Shown: one piece after another, positions 1-7,490 of the stretch
Layout of the letters: each line of letters begins with the position of its first letter
How positions within the stretch are numbered: the first letter of the stretch is position 1
DNA from: Bacteroidota bacterium
GTDB taxonomy: Bacteria; Bacteroidota; Bacteroidia; Bacteroidales; FEN-979
Length of the DNA stretch: 64,000 nt
NCBI GenBank assembly: GCA_026391805.1
Contig: JAPLDJ010000016.1
Coordinates: 186,001-250,000 of the forward strand
Direction of reading: 5' to 3'
Translations under genes and position numbers: made by a program
Notes under the pieces: generated by a model
Seen by the model: only the letters and a program-made list of their open reading frames with translations
Told to the model about the DNA's origin: nothing
The model's database searches: none

Positions 1-249
1 TCCATTCACGCTTTGCCGCGTAATGTATGTGCCTCCACGCAGGGAAATGGTATCTCCCGGATTAGCTGCCCACGAAGCCTTTGACAAACTTCGGAAGGGA
101 TTTACAATAGTTCCGTTTCCAGTGGTATCATTTCCCGTGACAGATACAAATATTCCGGCAAAAGAAACAGAGGATAATATACAAATCAGTAAAACGGATA
201 ATGCCGTTCTATGACTTAATGTTTGATAAATATTTGATGTATCCATCAT
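1..249 (-). CDS. Partial CDS (runs off the window edge): secreted protein with signal peptide and beta-helix/DUF1565-like N-terminus
   Basis: Manual minus-strand translation from ATG at 249: MMDTSNIYQTLSHRTALSVLLICILSSVSFAGIFVSVTGNDTTGNGTIVNPFRSLSKASWAANPGDTISLRGGTYITRQSVNG... The 'VSVTGND..GNGT..NPF.SL.KA....PGDTI.LRGGTY' pattern is typical of parallel beta-helix proteins. It is absent from the ORF track because it is truncated. Confidence 0.6.
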   Translation of the reverse strand, partial: MMDTSNIYQTLSHRTALSVLLICILSSVSFAGIFVSVTGNDTTGNGTIVNPFRSLSKASWAANPGDTISLRGGTYITRQSVNG

Positions 250-273
250 ATATTCGCTGTGAGTTTGCCTTGT

Positions 274-404
274 GCATAACGCCCCGCCGGCAGCCCCAGG
301 CCGGGTTTAGCAGAATTTAAGTTTGTTTATGTTTGCATGTTTATTAGATCCAATCAACTTTCTTAACCAACTGCCCCGGCTTGTCGGCTGCCGGCTTGTT
401 AGGC
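274..404 (-). repeat. attC-like imperfect palindrome (GCATAAC...GTTAGGC on +; reads GCCTAAC...GTTATGC on -)
   Basis: Ends GCATAAC (274-280) and GTTAGGC (398-404). Inner perfect 10-bp arms GCCGGCAGCC (286-295)/GGCTGCCGGC (386-395) and second arms GCCGGG (300-305)/CCCGGC (375-380). Total 131 bp. Confidence 0.5.
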
Positions 405-411
405 ACAGATT

Positions 412-1119
412 TTAATCATAAATTTCGTATTTTGGAATATGGATATTCGCTAAATTTAGAAGAAACATGCATGTTTTGTAAAAATTCTCTTCACTTCCAG
501 GAGTATACCTGATTGTTATATGGTATTGATTTTGGGTAACACCTTCAAGTATCCATGATGAAGAATCTTCTAAATCATTTACACCTTTTTGCAAATTCCA
601 AAACTTGCAAGCATTTAAGATTTGGATAAATTTTTCCCAATTTTTCAGCGGAACATGCACCGTGCCTTGATCATATACTCTTACGGGGTTATAGATTCCA
701 TTACCACTTGATTTTGACCAGAAAAGATTGATAGAATTCGAATCCTTTTCAATTCTGATAACAATAGATTCATGAATCGACCTTAGCCAAGTGAATCGAT
801 AGACATCTTTTTTGAATTTTACATTATAAAGTAAAGGTTCTTTCATTTGAAAGAGAAAATTGGAGAATTGTAATAACTCTGTACTATCTACGCTGTTTGG
901 TATAATAAACGGAATATTTGTTCCAGAGGTGTCTCCTACTAAATGGTGTAACACCACCTTTGGTAACAATGCTGGAGGGCAGTACGGCACGGTCTTTTCA
1001 AGGGGTACGTTTTTACCGTCCACTTTTATAGTGGAATCAACGTACAATCTTTGTCCTTGAGCGAACCCAAAGGAGTTTATGAAGATGCTAAAAACTAATT
1101 GTAAAAGAATTGTTCTCAT
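412..1119 (-). CDS. Hypothetical secreted protein (signal peptide)
   Basis: 235 aa ORF, N-terminus MRTILLQLVFSIFINSFGFAQGQ. Flanked by 19-bp inverted repeats (398-416 / 1118-1136). Confidence 0.7.
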   Translation of the reverse strand: MRTILLQLVFSIFINSFGFAQGQRLYVDSTIKVDGKNVPLEKTVPYCPPALLPKVVLHHLVGDTSGTNIPFIIPNSVDSTELLQFSNFLFQMKEPLLYNVKFKKDVYRFTWLRSIHESIVIRIEKDSNSINLFWSKSSGNGIYNPVRVYDQGTVHVPLKNWEKFIQILNACKFWNLQKGVNDLEDSSSWILEGVTQNQYHITIRYTPGSEENFYKTCMFLLNLANIHIPKYEIYD

Positions 1120-1181
1120 TAAAATTTGTGCCTAACGACTTTGTAAACTTATATGTTGAGTTTATTTTAACAATTACTTAA

Positions 1182-1213
1182 CCCCCTCCACAATCCTTAT
1201 CTCCTCCTCCGTC
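1182..1213 (-). pseudogene. Remnant of the 3' end of a Type IIG-like R-M gene (copy 1)
   Basis: CCCCCTCCACAATCCTTATCTCCTCCTCCGTC; minus strand reads T-E-E-E-I-R-I-V-E-G, matching the intact gene's C-terminus TEVEIRIVEGGG. Confidence 0.5.
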
Positions 1214-1219
1214 ATGTAC

Positions 1220-1240
1220 GGGCGGGTTCCGGACCCGCCC
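1220..1240. repeat. GC-rich palindrome GGGCGGGTTCCGGACCCGCCC
   Basis: Near-perfect inverted repeat; shares the core GGCGGGTYCCGGACCCGCC with the palindrome at 9778-9814. Confidence 0.6.
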
Positions 1241-1398
1241 CTTCCCCATTTGCTTTTTCCCGCCCGGTATTTATAGCAGAATTATAAATTCTGCTATGTT
1301 CAGAGCAGTCCCGGATTTCCGGGGCCACTCAGTGGGGTATTTCATGGTTATGAATAATTACTTTTGATAAGCACAAATACTTTTTTTCAGGAAAGCTT

Positions 1399-2589
1399 TC
1401 AATTGAAGATGTATCCTGCTTTGACGAGTTTCCAGGCATAAGATCCTGTCATGTCATGGATAATCACAGAATAACACCCGTCCGGTATATTCGTCATATC
1501 AACAATAGTATTCGGGGTGCCTGCCTCTGATTGAAAGACCTCTTGTCCGAGTACATTAATGATTCTGATCCTATAGTTTTTGTTATTTGCCTTCCATGAG
1601 CTGGGAACCTCAATTTTAACGAACTCTTTACAAGGATTTGGGTAAATTAAAGCGGTCAATTGACCATAGCTTCCATCAGTGATCCCGGTCATATCCAAAT
1701 TTTTGTAATAATAAAAGCTCCCGTATAGGGTTCCAGCCATAACATCCAGGTCGCCGTCCTTATCAAGGTCTCCGAATGCAGGCGAAGAGTAACCATCGGT
1801 ACTCGTTAATCCAAAAGGATTCTGCACAACAGTTGTAAAATTGGGTGAATGTGCTGTGCCGGTATTCTGAAAATAAAACAAACCACCATAGAGGCCCCCG
1901 GAAAGCACATCGAGGTCACCATCTTTATCCAGGTCACCAATGGTAGGAGCAGAATAGCCATCAATGCTGGTAAGCCCGAACGCCGGATTGACAGGAAGTT
2001 CAAAATAAGGGGAGTGAACAGTTCCAGTATTTTCAAAATAAAGTAATTGCCCATAAAGGTTACCGGAGACCATGTCAAGATCACCGTCTCCATCCAGGTC
2101 GCCAAAGGCAGGAGCGGAAAAACCATCGGTTCCTAAAAGACCGAATGGTGAACTAATAGGAAGTTCAAAATTTGGTGCGGTCGGCGTCCCGGTATTTTTA
2201 TAGTATTCAAAACCTCCATACATTTTACCGACCATCAGGTCCAGGTCACCGTCTCCATCCAGATCGACAAATACAGGGGAAGAATACCCCTCAGTGCCGA
2301 TCAATCCAAAAGGATTCTGAAGGCTTCCCGCAAAGGCCGGAGAATTTGCCGTTCCTGTGTTCTGATAGTAATACAGGCTCCCGTACAGGGTTCCTGCCAT
2401 CATGTCAAGGTCGCCATCTCCATCAAGGTCGCCAAATGCAGGGGCAGAATAACCTTCAGTACTTTCGATCCCGAAGGGATTCTGCACGTAAGGTTGAAAA
2501 TTCTGCGCATTGATATATTGCCGGGTAAATGCTGTCAGGACGAAGATCATTGCTATAATTATCTTCATTTTATTGTTTAGGTTTTTCAT
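1399..2589 (-). CDS. FG-GAP/VCBS repeat protein with T9SS type A C-terminal sorting domain
   Basis: 396 aa; signal peptide; repeated 'GYSAPAFGDLDGDGDLDMMAGTLYGSLYYYQNTGT' units; C-terminus 'LIYPNPCKEFVKIEVPSSW...VLGQEVFQSEAGTPNTIVDMTNIPDGCYSVIIHDMTGSYAWKLVKAGYIFN'. Confidence 0.9.
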   Translation of the reverse strand: MKNLNNKMKIIIAMIFVLTAFTRQYINAQNFQPYVQNPFGIESTEGYSAPAFGDLDGDGDLDMMAGTLYGSLYYYQNTGTANSPAFAGSLQNPFGLIGTEGYSSPVFVDLDGDGDLDLMVGKMYGGFEYYKNTGTPTAPNFELPISSPFGLLGTDGFSAPAFGDLDGDGDLDMVSGNLYGQLLYFENTGTVHSPYFELPVNPAFGLTSIDGYSAPTIGDLDKDGDLDVLSGGLYGGLFYFQNTGTAHSPNFTTVVQNPFGLTSTDGYSSPAFGDLDKDGDLDVMAGTLYGSFYYYKNLDMTGITDGSYGQLTALIYPNPCKEFVKIEVPSSWKANNKNYRIRIINVLGQEVFQSEAGTPNTIVDMTNIPDGCYSVIIHDMTGSYAWKLVKAGYIFN

Positions 2590-2662
2590 TTTGTTGCTAT
2601 TGGTTAACGATTGCGTTAGCTCAATGAGGTTATATACTGATTTATTGTTTCTGTTTTCTACG

Positions 2663-2694
2663 CCCCCTCCACAATCCTTATCTCCTCCTTCGTC
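2663..2694 (-). pseudogene. Remnant of the 3' end of a Type IIG-like R-M gene (copy 2)
   Basis: CCCCCTCCACAATCCTTATCTCCTCCTTCGTC, 31/32 identical to copy 1; minus strand reads T-K-E-E-I-R-I-V-E-G. Confidence 0.5.
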
Positions 2695-2701
2695 CTCTCA
2701 A

Positions 2702-2745
2702 ATCGCAAAATTGCAAGATGGCAATATTTTTTACAATTTTGCGAT
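2702..2745. terminator. Inverted repeat ATCGCAAAATTG / CAATTTTGCGAT (possible terminator)
   Basis: 12-bp perfect arms at 2702-2713 and 2734-2745, just 3' of the R-M gene. Confidence 0.4.
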
Positions 2746-2761
2746 CTTACCATTTTGCCAT

Positions 2762-5700
2762 TTATCCTCCCCCCTCAACTATCCTGATCTCCACCTCTGT
2801 CAAACCATATAACTCATAAACTAACTTATCAATCTCCTTCTCCAATGCACTTGTGTCAGCAATGGGGGAGATTTTTTTTGCAAATAGAATTTGGTTCACT
2901 TTTTCTGTCAACGTTTGTTTGGCTTCGTTTGAAATTTCTGGAATTGGAATCTGTTCAAAATATTGTGGTTTAACTTCAATAAATCCCCCACTTCGTATAA
3001 CACATATACTTGTAAGAAAATACCAAATTAGCTTTGAATTCAAGATGCCAAGTAGAGCTTTATCAGTTGTAGGAATGAAAACAGAGGGAGCATTTAAATA
3101 CGTCCCGGTTTCATCAAATGCAAATTTGTTTGAGTTTTGAAGATTTGGAAAGATTATTTTGGGCTGCTTAAATAAATCATAATAAGCGCAATTCCTGAGT
3201 TCCCACCAATATTCACCTTTATCATATCTTTTTTTTGCCAATTCTTCAAAAGGTAAAAGATGGTTGAAAATCTCCTGATAATCCTGTGACATCTTTTCTT
3301 TGGCACCTTCTTCAGAAAGATTACCAAATCTCTGCTTTGTAGATTTACTTTCAAAAACGATCATCCATTTGAATGGCAAGGGAGTATTCCATTTTTTAAT
3401 ATCCTTTCCATCATAGACAGGTTTCAATTCTTCATTATTGGATAGTTTTTTACTTAAGATAAATGCTTCATTCAGTGCGGTTTTTACACCATAAAAGCAT
3501 TTACTATAAACTTCTCTTAAACTCTTATTTTTCTGAAGAATTGCCAATATCTTACTTCCCTTTTCATCCCTGAAATTCCAAACATCAATTCTCATTGAAT
3601 TTTGGCTTACCTGGCTAAAATTTGATTTTAAGAACAATTTATCTTTATCACGGTATTGTATTTCATCGACTTTAAAAAAGTTGAAAAAATTATTTGGCTT
3701 TAACCCTTTTGCAGCCAATATAATAATCGGATAAGTAGTTGCTTCCTCAAAAACAATTACCGATGTAAAATCAATGTATTGTTCAATCTGGAAACTACCC
3801 ATAACAAATTCACGAAGCGCTTGTCCTGCAGCTGTTTTATCATAAGTGTTATTAATGAAACAGAATTTACCATTGTTGGTTAATATCTTATGAGATAATT
3901 CATAGAAATATGAAAAAACATCCCCACCAGATGCAAATAATTTATAGCTTTCTTTTAGATATTCTTTAAAATCCCCTAATTCATCTGCTCTGATATATGG
4001 TGGATTCCCAATCACAACATCAAACCCTATAAAATCTCCTTCGTCGTTTAAGACTTCGGGAAATTCAAACCTCCACTCAAAAGCATTTTCGAAAATTTTG
4101 TTTTCTTTTATTTCCTCGATTTCCTTGTTGAGTTTTGCAATCTGATCTTCGATCTTTTTCTGCTCCTTTTTCCTTTTATTTTCATGTTCTTTGCCTCCAT
4201 AGCCTTCTTCCGGCTCGAACAAAAAATGACCGGTGAACCTTTGATAGAGATCGCTTAGTAATTTATCGCGTTTTTTAATCCTGGGATCATTCTGGCCAAC
4301 CTCGGTCTGGAAGTCGCTTTTTATTTTATCGATCAACTGTTCCAACCCGCGTTTCTCTTCCTTGTTGGTTGCATTGCGATACGACATCACCGCCAGCCGG
4401 TAACTTCCGATGCTCCATTTACTGTTCTTCAGCGCCTGCCGAATATCCGCATCCAGTGCATAGCGCGAAATCAGCGAATTGCCGCATTTGATGTTGATGT
4501 CGATGTTGGGGAGCGTTTGCAGTTCAGCTGGTGAACTGGTGAGTTGGTGAACTGGTGAGTTTTCTGACTCACCAATTCGCAAGTTCACCAGTTCGCCAGT
4601 TTTTGCATAGTAACTGTTCTTCAGCAGCTCTATCCACAGCCTCAGCCGGCAGATCTTTACGGAATTGGGATTGATGTCGACGCCGAAGAGACAATTTTCG
4701 ATGATCGTCTGTTTCTCGCGGAAGAGGGTTTCCTGCACGCGCTGGCTCTCTTCGCTGTTGGGATTGTATTCGAACAGGTCGCCGTCTTCATCGGTTACGA
4801 TCAGCTCGTCATTCACAACTTCCACATGGTACTCCTTCAGCCGCTTTCCTTCCTTGTCCGCCAATATCCTCAGTTCACTCTTTATGGAAATGATCTCGTT
4901 CAGTGCCGAAACCAGGAAATGGCCCGAACCTACCGCCGGATCGCAGATCTTCAAACTGTTGATGATCCGGTTGGCCTCCTCCCGGCTGAAATCCGTACCG
5001 ATAGCGTTGTAAACGTCCGTCAGATCATTGTACCGCTCCCCTTCTCCTTCATCATTAAACTTCTGCACCACCGCCCGGCGGATCGTTTCGCGGCACATGT
5101 ACATCGTGATGAACCCCGGCGTAAAGAAGGAGCCGTCCTTGTAGCCGTTGATCTTTTCGAAGATCAGCCCGAGCACCGAGGCATTGATGAGCGTCTTGTT
5201 CTCCTCCTGGATCTCCTCCGAACCTTCGCCTGCGAAATCATAGGCATCGAGGAACTTAAAGAGGTAATCGAGCGCCGGCAGCTCGCCGGTGCACTTCTTG
5301 CCGTTGTTATCTTTCAGGACCGTTGAAGAGATCACCGGCAACCGGCCATCCTTCAACTGGCTGATGAACAAACAGGAATGTTCCACAGGCGTGGGCTCAA
5401 AGAGCGAACTGTTCAGGTAAGGGACATTGGCAAAAAGTTTTTTCGCCTCTTCGCTGCGGTCGCCCGGCATGCGCGCAAGGACTCCGAAGAAAAGTGTATT
5501 CAGGTCGTCGAAGTTCTGCACCTTTTCGCTGCTGAGAAAGGCAAACGACAGATCGCCCTTGTGATACCTGATCATCTGGGCTTCGAGGAGCTTCAGGAAA
5601 AGTATACGGTTGATCCAGGTTATGGAGAGCTCGAGGGCCACATTGAACAACCGTTCCTGCACTGTTTCGCCGAACTGCGCGGGCTTGTCGAGCCGTGCGA

Positions 5701-6598
5701 TCTTGTCGAGGTTATCGAGCTGGATGATGGCGCTTTCGATGAGCGAGCCGGCATTGCGTTCGCCCTCCTTCCTGCGCCCGATCAGTTTCTTACTTCCTTC
5801 CTTGGTTTCTGTTAATCCGATGATGTGGAGCAGTTCGGAATAGAAGGCCTTGTCGAGGCTGTTGCTGTCGTTGGCAAAGGGAAGCTTCAGCAGGTGTTCG
5901 GGCGAGAGCAGCTTAAAAAGCGCAATCAGTTTTGAATCGTCCTTTTTATCCTCGTTCCGCAACGGCTTATCATACTCCCTGAAATCGAACCAGGAGAAAC
6001 TGATCTCGGTATCCATGCCGGCCATGAAAGGCTCCGCGATCTCTTTATAGAAAAAGTCGGTGGTTTTCCCTGCAAGCCGTCCCTCCTCGAAATCGGTGAA
6101 GTGCTGAACCTGTCTCTTATCCTGCGCAAAAATCTTATCAAAAAGAATGGCATCGAAAACATACCACTCATAGATATTTGTTGCAACGAGGTGTTTGATC
6201 TCAAGGTTATGATTGGTAATCCGTTCCCGCAGGTAATAGAGGATCAGTTCATGAAATGCCTTTGCATTGAGGTTATCCGGCCGGATCATTTCGGCTTTGT
6301 TCGAAGGCTTTTTCGCCTCGATCAGCACCCCGGCAAAACTCTTTGAATCGTTGCCGTTGTGAATCACAAGATCGGTGCGTTCTTTCGTATTGATATAGAA
6401 CTTCGGATGGTAGAATGTATTCTTGAGGAAGTCACCCAGGTCGTTCTTCACATGTTCTTCCGACTCCGATTCGTCAAGTCCGTCGAGCAGTCCGATCAGG
6501 TTCTTCTTGAACAGTTCAATTTCGCTCCGGGTAGGTTTTACCTTGAGGTAGGCTTTGTTCAGTGATTTACGAGGAGATAAGAGTACACTTCGCAGCAT
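2762..6598 (-). CDS. Type IIG-like restriction-modification enzyme (nuclease-like N-terminus plus N6-adenine methyltransferase)
   Basis: 1278 aa; 'DLVIHNGNDSKSFAGVLIEAKKP' (D...ExK-like), 'ICDPAVGSGHFLVSAL' (motif I), 'DVVIGNPPYIRADELG' (NPPY); C-terminus 'YELYGLTEVEIRIVEGGG'. Confidence 0.85.
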   Translation of the reverse strand: MLRSVLLSPRKSLNKAYLKVKPTRSEIELFKKNLIGLLDGLDESESEEHVKNDLGDFLKNTFYHPKFYINTKERTDLVIHNGNDSKSFAGVLIEAKKPSNKAEMIRPDNLNAKAFHELILYYLRERITNHNLEIKHLVATNIYEWYVFDAILFDKIFAQDKRQVQHFTDFEEGRLAGKTTDFFYKEIAEPFMAGMDTEISFSWFDFREYDKPLRNEDKKDDSKLIALFKLLSPEHLLKLPFANDSNSLDKAFYSELLHIIGLTETKEGSKKLIGRRKEGERNAGSLIESAIIQLDNLDKIARLDKPAQFGETVQERLFNVALELSITWINRILFLKLLEAQMIRYHKGDLSFAFLSSEKVQNFDDLNTLFFGVLARMPGDRSEEAKKLFANVPYLNSSLFEPTPVEHSCLFISQLKDGRLPVISSTVLKDNNGKKCTGELPALDYLFKFLDAYDFAGEGSEEIQEENKTLINASVLGLIFEKINGYKDGSFFTPGFITMYMCRETIRRAVVQKFNDEGEGERYNDLTDVYNAIGTDFSREEANRIINSLKICDPAVGSGHFLVSALNEIISIKSELRILADKEGKRLKEYHVEVVNDELIVTDEDGDLFEYNPNSEESQRVQETLFREKQTIIENCLFGVDINPNSVKICRLRLWIELLKNSYYAKTGELVNLRIGESENSPVHQLTSSPAELQTLPNIDINIKCGNSLISRYALDADIRQALKNSKWSIGSYRLAVMSYRNATNKEEKRGLEQLIDKIKSDFQTEVGQNDPRIKKRDKLLSDLYQRFTGHFLFEPEEGYGGKEHENKRKKEQKKIEDQIAKLNKEIEEIKENKIFENAFEWRFEFPEVLNDEGDFIGFDVVIGNPPYIRADELGDFKEYLKESYKLFASGGDVFSYFYELSHKILTNNGKFCFINNTYDKTAAGQALREFVMGSFQIEQYIDFTSVIVFEEATTYPIIILAAKGLKPNNFFNFFKVDEIQYRDKDKLFLKSNFSQVSQNSMRIDVWNFRDEKGSKILAILQKNKSLREVYSKCFYGVKTALNEAFILSKKLSNNEELKPVYDGKDIKKWNTPLPFKWMIVFESKSTKQRFGNLSEEGAKEKMSQDYQEIFNHLLPFEELAKKRYDKGEYWWELRNCAYYDLFKQPKIIFPNLQNSNKFAFDETGTYLNAPSVFIPTTDKALLGILNSKLIWYFLTSICVIRSGGFIEVKPQYFEQIPIPEISNEAKQTLTEKVNQILFAKKISPIADTSALEKEIDKLVYELYGLTEVEIRIVEGGG

Positions 6599-6774
6599 AA
6601 GCAGGCAGTTCGTCCTTCAAAGTTAGGAAAATGTTGGAAAACAAGGGAAAAAATAAATTTAATCCATTTTCAGCTCTCTGGATTTCTCTCTAAGTTCCCA
6701 GCTGGCCGGGGACCATATCTACCGAACAATCGAATAATCGATCAACGAATTAAAAGTTGATCTGATGTCAAAGC

Positions 6775-6842
6775 TTTTGGGCTAAAGCCCTGTAAGCTGT
6801 GCTTTTCCTGAACCCCGCGCTAAAGCGCGGGGTAATTCATTT
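6775..6842. repeat. Dispersed palindromic repeat, copy 1 (GGGCTAAAGCCC ... CCCCGCGCTAAAGCGCGGGG)
   Basis: TTTTGGGCTAAAGCCC...CCTGAACCCCGCGCTAAAGCGCGGGGTAATTCATTTA; second copy at 7271-7339. Confidence 0.8.
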
Positions 6843-6859
6843 AGGTATAATTTCCTACA

Positions 6860-6943
6860 ATAATGTCACACCTAGAATAATGTCACACCTGCGGTGTTCA
6901 ATTGTATTTTTTCTTTTTGATTCCCTAAAATAATGTCACACCT
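6860..6943. repeat. Three copies of ATAATGTCACACCT
   Basis: Exact copies at 6860-6873, 6877-6890 and 6930-6943. Confidence 0.8.
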
Positions 6944-7270
6944 ACGCTGTTCAAAGGAATCTTATTTTTTTATTCTTCGAAAACCAACTCAGTTTAGCTA
7001 AGAAAAAAACGATAACAGTCGCCACACCTGCCTACCGGCAGGTGAGCAGCCTTGACCAGCGCGGGTCCAATGAGTGATATTAACCTGGGGCGGTTACAAG
7101 TTCAGTGCTGGGCGCAGCTGCGATGTGGCGACGAGGCCCGCCCGGCCTGAGGGCAAATATTTAATGACGTTACAGGTAGGCACGCGCTGCAAGCGCGCGC
7201 TAGCCAGCAAAGTCCTCCCGGCCTGAGGGCATATATTTAATGACGTTTTAGATGAGCACCCGCCAGAAAG

Positions 7271-7339
7271 TTTTGGGCTAAAGCCCGGTTAGCTTTCCTT
7301 TGCCTGAACCCCGCGCTAAAGCACGGGGTAATTCATTTA
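7271..7339. repeat. Dispersed palindromic repeat, copy 2
   Basis: TTTTGGGCTAAAGCCCGG...CCTGAACCCCGCGCTAAAGCACGGGGTAATTCATTTA. Confidence 0.8.
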
Positions 7340-7390
7340 CCAATAATTTCGCTACTTCGCTTTTCGCTACTTCGCTTTTCTCCGTTAAGG

Positions 7391-7422
7391 TTTGACTTTC
7401 TGCATTATATGTTGTATATTTG
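7391..7422 (+). promoter_or_regulatory. Bacteroidota-type promoter TTTG-N20-TATATTTG
   Basis: TTTG at 7391-7394 and TATATTTG at 7415-7422, upstream of the M4 protease. Confidence 0.6.
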
Positions 7423-7490
7423 CTTTTATACAGAATCTGATTGTATAAATATCACAGGGATTTTTATAATCAATTCAAAATGTTAATCAT

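Noticed and set aside
2762-6598. BREX (PglX) system
   Set aside because: The R-M enzyme resembles PglX/Type IIG enzymes, but no PglZ, BrxC, BrxL or other BREX partner is nearby.
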